Below, piece by piece: positions 51,530 to 60,912 of a stretch of 64,000 nucleotides of DNA. The position numbers and the translations under genes are program-made. Numbering within the stretch: the stretch's first letter is position 1; each line of letters starts with the position of its first letter. Source of the stretch: JBEBVQ01 sp037190845 (GTDB lineage Bacteria > Bacteroidota > Bacteroidia > Chitinophagales > Chitinophagaceae); contig JBBCJI010000004.1 in the NCBI GenBank assembly GCA_037190845.1, positions 62,001 to 126,000 on the forward strand, written 5' to 3'. The notes below the pieces were generated by a model. The model saw only the letters and a program-made list of their open reading frames with translations. It ran no database searches and was not told the DNA's origin.

Positions 51530-53185
51530 TTATTTTAAGGCAGTCTGCTCGTATACTATCTGCTGTGGATGCCCGTTACGTTGTTCCTGTGTTTCTTTTG
51601 CTGCTTTTACGAATGCGACAAAAAGCGGATGTGGGTTTTCAACGGTACTTTTATATTCCGGGTGGAATTGTACGCCGATATAAAAAGGGTGTTCCTGTAT
51701 CTCCATAATTTCCACCAGGTCTGTATCGGGGTTTTTACCGGCAGGTATCATACCATTTTTCTCAAAAGCTTCCAGATAATCATTGTTAAATTCATACCTG
51801 TGACGGTGACGTTCGGAGATATGAGTTGCGTTGTAAATGGCAGCGGCTTTTGATTCCGGTTCAACAGTGCAGGAATATGCGCCCAGCCGCATAGTACCGC
51901 CCATCTGCGTGATTTTTTTCTGTTCTTCCATCATACAGATCACAGCATCTTTCGTGTCCGGGTTCATTTCTGTGGAGTGAGCTTGCGGCATACCCAGCAC
52001 ATTACGTGCAAACTCCACGCACGCCATCTGCATACCAAGGCAGATGCCGAAGAAGGGGATCTTTTGCTCCCGGGCGTAACGTATCGCTTCTATCTTTCCT
52101 TCAATACCGCGGCTGCCGAAGCCTGGCGCTACGAGTATGGCGTCCAGGTTACGGAGCTTCTCTATGGCGTTTTCAGGTGTCAGATATTCGGAATGGATAT
52201 TGCGGACTTCCACTTTACATTCATTCATAGCGCCTGCATGTATCAGCGCTTCCAGTATCGACTTATAGGCGTCCTGCAACTCTACATACTTGCCGATAAG
52301 TCCGACTATAACTTTGGATTTCGGATAGCGGAGTTTATTGAGGAATTCTTTCCAGCGGATGAGCTCGGGCTCTGTTCCCAAAGGTAGGTTGAGTTTCTGG
52401 AGACAGATAATGTCCAGTTTTTCACGCATCATCTCAAGCGGTACACCGTATATCGTATCTGCATCCAGCGCCTCAATGACAGCATCCTGTGTTACGTTGC
52501 AGAACAGGGCGATCTTCCGCTTCAGCTCCTTGTAAAGCGGTTCTTCCGTACGACATACCAGCACATCGGGATTCAGGCCGTTTTCACTCATCATCTTGAC
52601 GGAGTGCTGGGTGGGCTTGGTTTTAAGCTCGCCTGCCGCTTTCAGGTACGGCACAAGCGTCAGGTGCACGACCAGGCAGTTTTCGTCTCCCATTTCCCAT
52701 TTGAGCTGCCGTACGGCTTCTATATAGGGCAGCGATTCGATATCGCCCACTGTTCCGCCAAGCTCGGTAATCACAATGTCATAATTGCCCTCTTCTCCCA
52801 GGAGGAGCATGCGGCGTTTTATTTCATCGGTAATATGGGGGATCACCTGTACCGTCTTCCCGAGATAAGCGCCTTCCCGTTCTTTGTTGATCACATATTG
52901 ATATATGCGGCCGGTGGTGACGTTATTCGCCTGAGATGTATGGGTGTTGAGGAAGCGCTCGTAGTGGCCGAGATCAAGATCCGTTTCTGCGCCGTCTTCT
53001 GTTACATAACATTCCCCATGCTCATATGGATTTAACGTGCCAGGATCCACATTGATGTATGGGTCAAATTTTTGTATGGTAGTGCGGAATCCGCGGGCCT
53101 GTAACAATTTGGCCAGAGAGGCGGCAATAATGCCTTTACCTAATGAAGATGTAACACCACCGGTTACAAAAATGTACTTAGTCAT
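51530..53185 (-). CDS. pyrG: CTP synthase
   Basis: 551 residues. Makes CTP from UTP, ATP and glutamine. The N-terminal synthetase has MTKYIFVTGGVTSSLGKGI, DPYINVDPGTLNPYEHGECY and EQGGTVGD-type LGGTVGDIESLPY. The C-terminal glutaminase has Cys 382 in FFGICLGMQMA and the His-Glu pair in GVQFHPEYKST. ATG 53185 is used; the 43 extra residues of the longer frame are non-homologous and cross the promoter. A perfect -7 box (TATCTTTG) lies about 80 bp upstream, leaving a leader of some 70 bases. Confidence 0.96.
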   Translation of the reverse strand: MTKYIFVTGGVTSSLGKGIIAASLAKLLQARGFRTTIQKFDPYINVDPGTLNPYEHGECYVTEDGAETDLDLGHYERFLNTHTSQANNVTTGRIYQYVINKEREGAYLGKTVQVIPHITDEIKRRMLLLGEEGNYDIVITELGGTVGDIESLPYIEAVRQLKWEMGDENCLVVHLTLVPYLKAAGELKTKPTQHSVKMMSENGLNPDVLVCRTEEPLYKELKRKIALFCNVTQDAVIEALDADTIYGVPLEMMREKLDIICLQKLNLPLGTEPELIRWKEFLNKLRYPKSKVIVGLIGKYVELQDAYKSILEALIHAGAMNECKVEVRNIHSEYLTPENAIEKLRNLDAILVAPGFGSRGIEGKIEAIRYAREQKIPFFGICLGMQMACVEFARNVLGMPQAHSTEMNPDTKDAVICMMEEQKKITQMGGTMRLGAYSCTVEPESKAAAIYNATHISERHRHRYEFNNDYLEAFEKNGMIPAGKNPDTDLVEIMEIQEHPFYIGVQFHPEYKSTVENPHPLFVAFVKAAKETQEQRNGHPQQIVYEQTALK

Positions 53186-53263
53186 AACACTCCTGTTTTT
53201 TAAGACCGGTGTGCAGCTTGGTGAATGCGATAAATTTTTGTATGGGGAAAGCTGTACGGTCGT

Positions 53264-53271
53264 ACAAAGAT
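53264..53271 (-). promoter_or_regulatory. -7 box of pyrG
   Basis: Approximate position. TATCTTTG on the minus strand about 80 bases upstream of ATG 53185. Perfect -7 match. Confidence 0.55.
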
Positions 53272-53303
53272 AGGAACAATTACGAAATAGCCTATTAATG
53301 TGA

Positions 53304-53389
53304 CAATTTGACAATTTGAAAATGAGTCAATGAATGTAATTTTTACAATAATAAAGGCATTTCCAATATTAGCACATTTTCAAATTGTC
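53304..53389. repeat. Long-spaced inverted repeat before the TPR gene
   Basis: Approximate bounds. GACAATTTGAAAATG and CATTTTCAAATTGTC, about 50 bp apart, between pyrG and the TPR gene. Probably an extragenic palindrome. Confidence 0.5.
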
Positions 53390-53497
53390 TGATTAAAACC
53401 GTTGTCTGAAGATGATACAAAATGATAACAAAGATGCTATGATCAGAAACAGATACTTGTCGGTACTTTTTATTAACTTTGGTACAAATCGCCTGGT

Positions 53498-54919
53498 ATG
53501 TTTAACGACGATTATCTGGATGACGACTGGAATTCCATGGATGAGTTGCTCCAACGATACGATCAGGTAAAACGGGGAGTAGCAGGGGCCATTATGGAAG
53601 AGGAGGATTTCGAGCGGGTTATAGAATATTATTTTCAGGATAACAATGAAGAGCAGGCACTATTAGCCTGTGATATTGCACGTACCTACTACCCCTTTTC
53701 GGGTAATGTGCTGCTACTCAGGGCTGAAATCCTCGCTCAGTCCCAAAAGTACGGGCAGGCGCTGAAGGCGCTGGACGAAATGGAGCAGTATGACAATGCC
53801 AGCCTTGAGGCTGTGCTGCTGCGCTCGGATATATTGCTGAGCCAGTTCAAATACGACCAGGCTGCCTTGTTGCTCGAACAGCGCTCTGATGAATTTGAAG
53901 GAAAAGAAAAAATTGAACTGCTTCTTGAGCTTTCAGACGTATATGACGAATGTGAGCAGTTTGATGCGGTTTTTGATACCCTGAAGCGGATTATACGGAT
54001 TGACCGGCGCAATGAAGAAGCGCTACAGAAAGTTTGCTTCTGGGCGGAGGTGACCCAACGGCTGGAGGAAAGCGTTACACTTCATACGGAGCTTACCGAA
54101 GCCGATCCGTACAATGCGCTTGCATGGTTTAATTTGGGTGCTGCTTACCAGGGGCTTAAACTTTATGAAAAGGCTATTGATGCTTATGAATTTTGCGTAG
54201 CTATTGATGAGAAATTTGAATTCGCATACCGGAATATGGCGGATGCGTATATGCGGTTGAAATGGTACGAAAAAGCGTTGGAAGTGCTGGAGATACATCT
54301 CGAAATTGCCAAGCCCGAAGATGTGATCTTTGAAGCAATGGGTTACTGCTGGGAAAAGCAGAAGGATTTCCCCCGCGCCCGGCACTACTACCGCCAGGCT
54401 TCCCAGCTCAGTCCGGAAGATGATTCCATCTTTTTCAAGATCGGAGAAACATACGCACGGGAGCGGCAATGGGAGAAAGCGGTAAAATCTTATTCGGTAG
54501 CCTTGCATCTGAACAAGGAAAATGCCGTCTACTGTATGGCGATCGGCAACTGCCTGATGGAGATGGATGTGAAGAATGAAGCCCTTGTTTGCTATCTGAA
54601 TGCGGTACGGCTCAAGCCCGGAAATAAAACCACCTGGATTGCGCTGATACGCGGATTGTATATTGCCGGCTATTATGACGAAGCGCTCACCCAGCTCGAA
54701 GTGGCACGGGAGCATTGCGGAGATAAGCCGGACTTCCGTTACTTTCAGGCAGCCCTGTTGTTTGAGCTGGGAAAGACCAAAGAAGCGTTACTCCATCTGG
54801 AAACTGCATTGGATGACGCACCACAGCGTGTGAAGGTGTTTACATCCCTCAATCCGGAATATTTACGGCGCACCCCGGTTGCCGAGCTGATCTCAAAGTA
54901 TAAGAACAGGAAGAAGTAA
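53498..54919 (+). CDS. Tetratricopeptide repeat protein
   Basis: 473 residues, no signal peptide, at least nine TPRs from about 60 to 450 (for example ALAWFNLGAAYQGLKLYEKA; DSIFFKIGETYARERQWEKA). The N-terminus is very acidic (FNDDYLDDDWNSMDELLQ). Likely a cytoplasmic scaffold. The -7 box TAACTTTG ends 17 bases before the ATG. Partner unknown. Convergent with the DUF4783 gene. Confidence 0.88.
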   Translation: MFNDDYLDDDWNSMDELLQRYDQVKRGVAGAIMEEEDFERVIEYYFQDNNEEQALLACDIARTYYPFSGNVLLLRAEILAQSQKYGQALKALDEMEQYDNASLEAVLLRSDILLSQFKYDQAALLLEQRSDEFEGKEKIELLLELSDVYDECEQFDAVFDTLKRIIRIDRRNEEALQKVCFWAEVTQRLEESVTLHTELTEADPYNALAWFNLGAAYQGLKLYEKAIDAYEFCVAIDEKFEFAYRNMADAYMRLKWYEKALEVLEIHLEIAKPEDVIFEAMGYCWEKQKDFPRARHYYRQASQLSPEDDSIFFKIGETYARERQWEKAVKSYSVALHLNKENAVYCMAIGNCLMEMDVKNEALVCYLNAVRLKPGNKTTWIALIRGLYIAGYYDEALTQLEVAREHCGDKPDFRYFQAALLFELGKTKEALLHLETALDDAPQRVKVFTSLNPEYLRRTPVAELISKYKNRKK

Positions 54920-54936
54920 TCAGGGATGAATGAGGA

Positions 54937-55338
54937 TTACTTCTCTATCCGGATTTCCTGGAGCAGATAATTTTGCCCCTGTTGTTTTAGCAATATGTAT
55001 ACCCGGTAGCGGCCGGTTGACGTATTGAGATGGCCGATGCTGAAAATGGTGTTCGTCTGTGCATTTTGTCCGCTATGCCCGGCTTCAAAGCTCTTGGGTT
55101 CATTTTTACTGAAAAAATCACGCAACATCATTTCCGCCTGCGCACGGCTGCTGCTATTCTGGTTGTTGTTCATGGTCACATCCACTACGTTATCCATATA
55201 CCGGGCTATGTCAGATACGTCGCCGGAACGGAAGGCGTTGTTGATCTGCCCGATCGGAGCGTTTTGTGCAACCGATTCAGGCACAGGAACAGTAATGATC
55301 AGTGCTATAAAAAGTGAGTATAGGTAGATTTTTTTCAT
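54937..55338 (-). CDS. DUF4783 family exported protein
   Basis: 133 residues from ATG 55338 (MKKIYLYSLFIALIITVPVP, signal peptide); the ATG at 55359 adds seven residues before it. The mature part matches DUF4783: IGQINNAFRSGDVSDIARYM, LRDFFSKNEPKSFEAGH, YRVYILLKQQGQNYLLQEIR. The fold is NTF2-like (cone-shaped ligand-binding). Exported, probably periplasmic; function unknown. Confidence 0.85.
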   Translation of the reverse strand: MKKIYLYSLFIALIITVPVPESVAQNAPIGQINNAFRSGDVSDIARYMDNVVDVTMNNNQNSSSRAQAEMMLRDFFSKNEPKSFEAGHSGQNAQTNTIFSIGHLNTSTGRYRVYILLKQQGQNYLLQEIRIEK

Positions 55339-55458
55339 CGGTTGGGAACTTTTCATCACTGTGCTATACAGAATCAGCTAAAACTATGCCAAATGTATAT
55401 ATTTTGTGATTTTCAGCAGCGTTTTGTTGCTGATGCGATGAAACTAATTTAATGTGAC

Positions 55459-55503
55459 AGATGTGTTGGATGTGGAAGATGTGTTGACACATCCAACACA
55501 TCT
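55459..55503. repeat. Palindromic repeat upstream of gpmI, AGATGTGTTGGATGTG family
   Basis: AGATGTGTTGGATGTG (55459-55474) pairs perfectly with 55488-55503. A shifted 16 bp pairing with bases up to 55509 is equally good. A related repeat is at 60819-60882. Confidence 0.7.
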
Positions 55504-55528
55504 TCCACATCTAATAAGTCATTTCCAT

Positions 55529-55536
55529 TACTTTTG
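55529..55536 (+). promoter_or_regulatory. -7 box directly before the gpmI ATG
   Basis: TACTTTTG, perfect match; only GCAGAC or fewer bases separate it from the ATG, which predicts a leaderless or near-leaderless transcript. Confidence 0.6.
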
Positions 55537-55541
55537 CAGAC

Positions 55542-57068
55542 ATGTCAGGGAAAAGTATATTGCTTATCATGGACGGCTGGGGACATGGACAGGTTCCTGA
55601 AGCCGATGCTATTGCTCATGCACAAACGCCTTTTGTACAATCACTTTACCGGAAATACCCTCATACAGAGCTGATCACTTGTGGTGAAGCCGTTGGTTTG
55701 CCGGAAGGGCAGATGGGTAATTCTGAAGTAGGGCACCTGAATATCGGAGCGGGCAGGATCGTATACCAGGAACTTCAGCGGATCAACAGGGCGGTCCAAA
55801 CAGGCGAGCTGGCTGCCAGCCCGGTGTTGCTGGCTGCTTTTGCTGCTGCAAAGATACCGGGAAAGACCCTGCATTTTATGGGGCTGGTTAGCGACGGCGG
55901 TGTACATGCACATATAGATCATCTCAAAGCATTGCTTTCACTGGCACAAACTCATAACGTCCCTGATGTGGCGGTACACGCATTCACGGATGGCCGCGAT
56001 ACGGATCCGAAAAGTGGTTACGGCTTTATCCGGTCATTGCAGGAGCATACCCATCTCACCGGGGCAAAGATCGCCTCCGTTACCGGGCGGTACTATGGGA
56101 TGGACCGGGACAAACGCTGGGACCGGGTGAAAATTGCCTATGATGCGCTGACCGGTGGTACTGGCAGGCGGGTGACGGACCCGTTGCTGGCGATACAGGA
56201 ATCCTATGAAGCCGGTGTTACTGATGAGTTTATACAGCCGGTGGTGGTATGCGATGAGCATCAGGAACCGGTCGCCCGGATCAAACCCGGAGATGTCGTT
56301 ATCTGTTTCAATTTCCGTACAGACCGCTGTCGTGAGATAACCGTTGTGCTCACCCAGCAGGCATTCCCGGAACTGGGTATGCACCCGCTTCCGCTGGATT
56401 ATATCACAATGACCGAATACGACCAGACGTATAAAAATGTCGGTATTCTTTTCAGCAACGACAACTTAAACAAGACGCTCGGAGAAGTATTGTCAGAAGC
56501 TGGTAAAACCCAGATCCGTATTGCGGAAACAGAAAAATACCCGCATGTTACATTTTTCTTTTCCGGCGGCCGGGAGCAACCGTTCGCAGGCGAACGGCGT
56601 ATCATGATACCTTCACCCAAAGAAGTCCCTACTTACGATCTGAAACCTGAAATGAGTGCATTTGAGATCACGGAAGCCATCCTGCCGGAGATCAACGGGG
56701 AAACAACTGATTTCATCTGCCTGAATTTCGCAAATGCAGATATGGTTGGGCATACGGGTGTATGGTCAGCCGCAGTCAAAGCGGTCGAAACGGTAGACCT
56801 GTGTGTATCCCGTATTGTGCCTGCTGCATTGGCACATGGTTACGCGGTCTTCCTGACAGCTGATCATGGAAATTCCGACTATCTCGTCAATCCTGATGGT
56901 TCTCCGCATACGGCGCATACGTTAAATCCTGTGCCGTTATTCCTTATCTCAAATGATTATCATGGTGTGCTCCGGCCGGGTAAGCTTGCCGATATTGCAC
57001 CTACTATCCTTCGTTACATGGGTATCCCGGTTCCCGAAGAAATGAAAGGTGACATATTAATCGACTAA
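55542..57068 (+). CDS. gpmI: 2,3-bisphosphoglycerate-independent phosphoglycerate mutase
   Basis: 508 residues. Interconverts 3- and 2-phosphoglycerate with two Mn2+ and no cofactor. Visible: ILLIMDGWGHG, the phospho-acceptor Ser 61 in MGNSEVGHLNIGAGR, GLVSDGGVHAHIDH, HAFTDGRDTDPKS, YYGMDRDKRWDR, FVNADMVGHTG-type FANADMVGHTG, and LTADHGNSDY. Typical length. The -7 box TACTTTTG ends only 5 bases before the ATG, so the mRNA may have almost no leader. Confidence 0.97.
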   Translation: MSGKSILLIMDGWGHGQVPEADAIAHAQTPFVQSLYRKYPHTELITCGEAVGLPEGQMGNSEVGHLNIGAGRIVYQELQRINRAVQTGELAASPVLLAAFAAAKIPGKTLHFMGLVSDGGVHAHIDHLKALLSLAQTHNVPDVAVHAFTDGRDTDPKSGYGFIRSLQEHTHLTGAKIASVTGRYYGMDRDKRWDRVKIAYDALTGGTGRRVTDPLLAIQESYEAGVTDEFIQPVVVCDEHQEPVARIKPGDVVICFNFRTDRCREITVVLTQQAFPELGMHPLPLDYITMTEYDQTYKNVGILFSNDNLNKTLGEVLSEAGKTQIRIAETEKYPHVTFFFSGGREQPFAGERRIMIPSPKEVPTYDLKPEMSAFEITEAILPEINGETTDFICLNFANADMVGHTGVWSAAVKAVETVDLCVSRIVPAALAHGYAVFLTADHGNSDYLVNPDGSPHTAHTLNPVPLFLISNDYHGVLRPGKLADIAPTILRYMGIPVPEEMKGDILID

Positions 57069-57124
57069 CACTGCTGCCAATGAAACATAGGATTCGATAA
57101 CAGAGTCTCTATCATTGCAGGTTT

Positions 57125-57171
57125 TACATCCCTCTCTCATCTCCCTTTGAAGGGGGAGTGAGGGGGATGTA
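57125..57171. repeat. Extragenic inverted repeat after gpmI
   Basis: TACATCC...CTCCCTTTGA and its near complement AGGGGGAGTG...GGATGTA form an imperfect hairpin of about 20 bp per arm. Likely also ends transcription. Confidence 0.65.
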
Positions 57172-57213
57172 TCACTTTACTGAAGGATGGTTATACCTAA
57201 ACTGCATAAGCGT

Positions 57214-58680
57214 TCATCGCGCGATCCATCCGGCGGGGTCCAGCTTAAAAGATTTGTTGTTGGCGCCAACTTTCCACACCTGGAAGTTAATGACCGGTAC
57301 ACCTTCTTCATTTTCACCGACAACGCCTACCGGTTGTTTGATGTTGATCGTCTGCCCTTTCTGTACCGATACTTGTGAGAGACCGCTGTATACTGTGTAG
57401 TATTGTCCGTGGCTGACCAGCACCGTCCATCCTGCCCCGGATACAAAGAATGCGCTGCTCACGGTTCCTGCAAATACGGCCCGGGCAACGGCATTCTGGC
57501 TGGTATTAATGCTGACGCCTGCATTATCAAGCATGATACGGGCTTCGGTAGGGTGCTTGTACGGCCCGAACCCGAGCGCAATAAATCCCTTCTCTACCGG
57601 CCACGGCAGTTTACCTTTGTTGGCCTCGAAGCTGTTTGATAACGCCGCTACTTCCGGGGTCAGTGAAAGCGAGTAGGATGGTGGTGTTGCTTTTGGAGGA
57701 GGGGTAGGTTTGACAGCAGCGATTGGCGACCGGTCGGCCGGTTTATCCGCTGCCGGTGTTTTGGCGCCGGATGATGGCGTGGCCGGACCGGTTGCCGGTT
57801 TCGGTGCACCGGTACCGGATCCTGTATTCAGCTTTACATTGCCGTAAGTCGTCCCGTCCGGTTGTGGCAACGGTTGTGATTTTGCAGCCAGCTCCGCTGC
57901 TTTACGTTGTTCTTCTTCCTTTCGTTTCCGTTCCTCTTCCGCTGCTTTTTTCCTGGCCAGCTCGATCTCCTGCTGGATGATCTTATTGATCTGTTGGTCT
58001 ACCTGCCGTGCGGCACGCCGGTTGCGGTCAATCTCTTGGGCCAGCTCCTTTTCCCGGCCTTTCAGCTGCTTTACTACGCTGTTGGTTTCATCGGTCTCCT
58101 TCAGTAGCTCCTCGCGTTGTGATTCCTCTGTATTCAACAACAGGTTCTTCTGCGATTTCTGTGTATTCAGTATTCCGATCTTGTTTTCCAGTTTAGCCTG
58201 TGTCTGTTTGATCTCATTGACCTGATCTTTCCGGTAGTCCCTGTATTTTTTCAGGTACTTCATACGCCGCAGCGCCTCATTATAATCCTGTGCAGAAAAT
58301 ATGAAGACCAGCGTGTTGTATGAATTGCGGTGTTTGTAGGCATAACGTATGGATTGTGCATATCTGAGCTGTTGCTGATCCAGTTTTTGCTGAAGCTGTG
58401 TCACTTCTCCGGCTGAAGACTGTATGTTCTGGTCAATGTTGCCGATCTCCTGGTTGATATTATTGATAAGACGCTGGCGGGCATTCAGTTTAGCCTGTAA
58501 CCCCCGGAGCTGGCTGAGTGTAGCTTTCTGATCTTTTTTGGTAGCCTCCAGTTGCTCCTGGGTTTCTTTTATGGATAGCAACAACTGTTGTCGTTGTTTT
58601 TCCAGGTCAGACCGTGAGGGCTGCTGGGCAACAACGGTAAAGTGCATTGTGATAAATAACACGATTAATGCAGCACGCAT
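57214..58680 (-). CDS. envC: EnvC-like murein hydrolase activator (degenerate LytM/M23 domain)
   Basis: 488 residues. Signal peptide (ALIVLFITMHFTVVAQ), long coiled coil at about 20-245 (RSDLEKQRQQLLLSIKETQE; NRRAARQVDQQINKIIQQEI), a Pro/Ala-rich linker at 265-340, and a C-terminal M23 domain. In that domain the zinc ligands are lost: the HxxxD site reads MLDNAGVSI, the HxH site reads TVYSGLSQV, and the end reads INFQVWKVG. Loss of zinc ligands is the rule for EnvC and NlpD, which activate amidases at the division site instead of cutting peptidoglycan. Periplasmic. Confidence 0.88.
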   Translation of the reverse strand: MRAALIVLFITMHFTVVAQQPSRSDLEKQRQQLLLSIKETQEQLEATKKDQKATLSQLRGLQAKLNARQRLINNINQEIGNIDQNIQSSAGEVTQLQQKLDQQQLRYAQSIRYAYKHRNSYNTLVFIFSAQDYNEALRRMKYLKKYRDYRKDQVNEIKQTQAKLENKIGILNTQKSQKNLLLNTEESQREELLKETDETNSVVKQLKGREKELAQEIDRNRRAARQVDQQINKIIQQEIELARKKAAEEERKRKEEEQRKAAELAAKSQPLPQPDGTTYGNVKLNTGSGTGAPKPATGPATPSSGAKTPAADKPADRSPIAAVKPTPPPKATPPSYSLSLTPEVAALSNSFEANKGKLPWPVEKGFIALGFGPYKHPTEARIMLDNAGVSINTSQNAVARAVFAGTVSSAFFVSGAGWTVLVSHGQYYTVYSGLSQVSVQKGQTINIKQPVGVVGENEEGVPVINFQVWKVGANNKSFKLDPAGWIAR

Positions 58681-58735
58681 GCAGGAGGTTATTTTTCCGG
58701 TAAAGAAACAAAAATAGACAATAATGCCGATCTAT

Positions 58736-58765
58736 CGTAGAGACGTGATGCATCGCGTCTCTACG
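58736..58765. repeat. GTAGAGAC palindrome that supplies the ispG stop codon
   Basis: CGTAGAGACGTGATG and its near complement CATCGCGTCTCTACG. The ispG TAG stop (58761-58763) is inside the right arm. Related to 41979-42006. Confidence 0.75.
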
Positions 58766-60752
58766 GATCAATCCATGCCTCATTTTCCTTCAGCAGGCCA
58801 ATCAATTCGTTTACGGCGGTATCACTGGGTACATTCCGTTTCACCACTTCTTTCCCTTTATACAAGGTAATTTTGCCGGGGCCGCTGCCTACATATCCGA
58901 AATCTGCGTCCGCCATTTCTCCCGGGCCATTTACAATGCAGCCCATGATCGCGATTTTCACACCTTTCAGATGATGTGTGGCGGCACGGATTTTTGCAGT
59001 GGTTTCCTGTAGGTCGAACAGGGTACGTCCGCAACTTGGGCAACTGATATATTCCGTCTTGCTGATGCGCGTACGTGTTGCCTGGAGTATGGAAAAGGCG
59101 GTATTATTGAGAAATTGCCGGTTGTTGATCATTTCCAGGTACGTCCGTCCGCTGACGCGCATGCTCCGTATCGCGTCCGGCTTGTTGCGCAGCCAGATGC
59201 CGTCTCCGAACCCGTCGAGCAGAAGGCCACCGGTTTCGGTAGCAAAATGGATCAATTGCTCGTCTACCGTTGCCGCCTCACTTTCCGTGATCAGGATCAC
59301 CGGGTTTTTGATCTCCCGGTTTGCCAGTTCCGTCAGCAGGCGGCGTACAGATGCCATAGCGTGCAGATTAGTGCTTTTCAGGCAAAGTACAGCATCTTTA
59401 TATTGGGCGAGATGAGACAGGAATGTCCAATCGTCATTTGTATCCGTTTCAAGAAAACAGATCTGGTCATGTGGTATAACTGTTTCTTCCAGTCTGTTCA
59501 CCTGTATCAGCGGATAAATACCGTCTTTGTTTTTCAGTACCTGCCAGTGGTCATAATCACAGATCACCTGTAAAGTTCCTGGCAGGGCAAAGTCCGGCAA
59601 TTGGTTGCCTGTATAGATAAAATCTGCCGCTGCATCACCGATATTCCATTTATCGGTTACCGCATCATAACGGTAACCGATAGCAGCCAGGTCTTCATGT
59701 CTGATATACTCCGGTCCGTTCAGGGACGCCACTACAACCGGTACGGTGTTGCCGCCTGTTTTCTGTACCGCTGTACTTTCCCTGCGTTTGTATGCAAAAG
59801 GGTCATAGGGTAATATGATCTTATTGTGTTCCGGTGTAAAAGGTCGGATCGGTTCATGTGTATGCCGGCTGGTATAACGCTGTACAATATCCCGGCACAC
59901 AGGGATCTCAAATTCAGGATCTTCTGTAAGTGAAACCCGTATGGTATCGCCAATGCCGTCTTCCAGCAGGGAACCGATGCCGATGGCGCTTTTGATCCGT
60001 CCGTCCTCTCCGTCGCCTGCCTCTGTAACGCCGAGATGCAAGGGGTAGCAAATCCCGAATTCTTCACCCATCTGTCTTACCAGCAACCGGTATGCCTGCA
60101 CCATGACGATCGGGTTGCTGCTCTTCATGCTCAGCACGATCTGGTGATAGTTTTCATCCCGCGCAATCCGTAAAAACTCCATGGCGCTTTCTACCATACC
60201 CATCGGCGTATCGCCGTAGCGGCTCATGATCCGGTCGCTGAGCGATCCGTGGTTGGTGCCGATCCGCATGGCGGTGCCATATTCGCGGCAGATACGTACC
60301 AGTGGTGTAAACCGTTCGCGGATGCGTTCTATCTCCGCCCGGTAATCGGTATCTGTATATTGAATAAAATCGAACTTTTTCTTGTCAATATAATTGCCGG
60401 GATTGACACGTACTTTTTCGACGATACGTGCGGCTACTTCCGCTGCATTAGGTGTGAAGTGGATGTCGGCGACAAGTGGCGTATGGTAGCCCTGTTTGCG
60501 CAGGGCGTCTTTGATATGCTGCAGTTGTTCCGCTTCTTTTTTGCTGGGCGCTGTGATGCGTACCAGCTCTGCACCGGCCTCAATGCATCGGATGCACTGT
60601 GCTACGGTCCCTGCCTTATCCATCGTGTCGGTGGTGGTCATGGTCTGGACGCGTACAGGGTGTCCGTTGCCCAGGAGCAGGTCTCCTACCCTGACTTCCT
60701 GCGTAGGCAGCCTCTGATACGCGGTAAGCGATGAACAATAGTGTTGCAGCAT
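58761..60752 (-). CDS. ispG: 4-hydroxy-3-methylbut-2-enyl-diphosphate synthase (large form)
   Basis: 663 residues, about twice the E. coli enzyme: Bacteroidota and plant IspG carry an inserted middle domain. Converts MEcPP to HMBPP in the MEP isoprenoid pathway using a [4Fe-4S] cluster. Visible: VRVQTMTTTDTMDK, LVADIHFTPNAAE, VRVNPGNYIDKKKF, and in the C-terminal part the cluster Cys in ISCPSCGRTLFD and GCIVNGPGEMADADFGYVG. ATG 60752 (MLQHYCSSLTAYQRL) is used because the -7 box TACCTTTG (60762-60769) covers the longer start. The leader would be only a few bases. Confidence 0.95.
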   Translation of the reverse strand: MLQHYCSSLTAYQRLPTQEVRVGDLLLGNGHPVRVQTMTTTDTMDKAGTVAQCIRCIEAGAELVRITAPSKKEAEQLQHIKDALRKQGYHTPLVADIHFTPNAAEVAARIVEKVRVNPGNYIDKKKFDFIQYTDTDYRAEIERIRERFTPLVRICREYGTAMRIGTNHGSLSDRIMSRYGDTPMGMVESAMEFLRIARDENYHQIVLSMKSSNPIVMVQAYRLLVRQMGEEFGICYPLHLGVTEAGDGEDGRIKSAIGIGSLLEDGIGDTIRVSLTEDPEFEIPVCRDIVQRYTSRHTHEPIRPFTPEHNKIILPYDPFAYKRRESTAVQKTGGNTVPVVVASLNGPEYIRHEDLAAIGYRYDAVTDKWNIGDAAADFIYTGNQLPDFALPGTLQVICDYDHWQVLKNKDGIYPLIQVNRLEETVIPHDQICFLETDTNDDWTFLSHLAQYKDAVLCLKSTNLHAMASVRRLLTELANREIKNPVILITESEAATVDEQLIHFATETGGLLLDGFGDGIWLRNKPDAIRSMRVSGRTYLEMINNRQFLNNTAFSILQATRTRISKTEYISCPSCGRTLFDLQETTAKIRAATHHLKGVKIAIMGCIVNGPGEMADADFGYVGSGPGKITLYKGKEVVKRNVPSDTAVNELIGLLKENEAWIDP

Positions 60753-60818
60753 ATAACCCGGCAAAGGTACAGGGAATGATTGATTAGCTGAAATAGTACG
60801 GATGATGTGCTTATTAAT

Positions 60819-60882
60819 CCATTAGATGTGACAGATGTGTTGGATGTGTAAGCACATCTCCCACATCCAGCACATCTAATGG
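60819..60882. repeat. Palindromic repeat upstream of ispG, AGATGTGTTGGATGTG family
   Basis: CCATTAGATGTG pairs with CACATCTAATGG (60819-60830/60871-60882); inner arms AGATGTGTTGGATGTG and CACATCCAGCACATCT pair with one mismatch. Close relative of 55459-55503. Confidence 0.7.
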
Positions 60883-60912
60883 ATCGTTTGTTAACCGAAT
60901 AGTAGTTCTCTC

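Noticed and set aside
57214..58680. Active M23 zinc peptidase
   Set aside because: The zinc-binding His and Asp positions are replaced, so an activator role is more likely.
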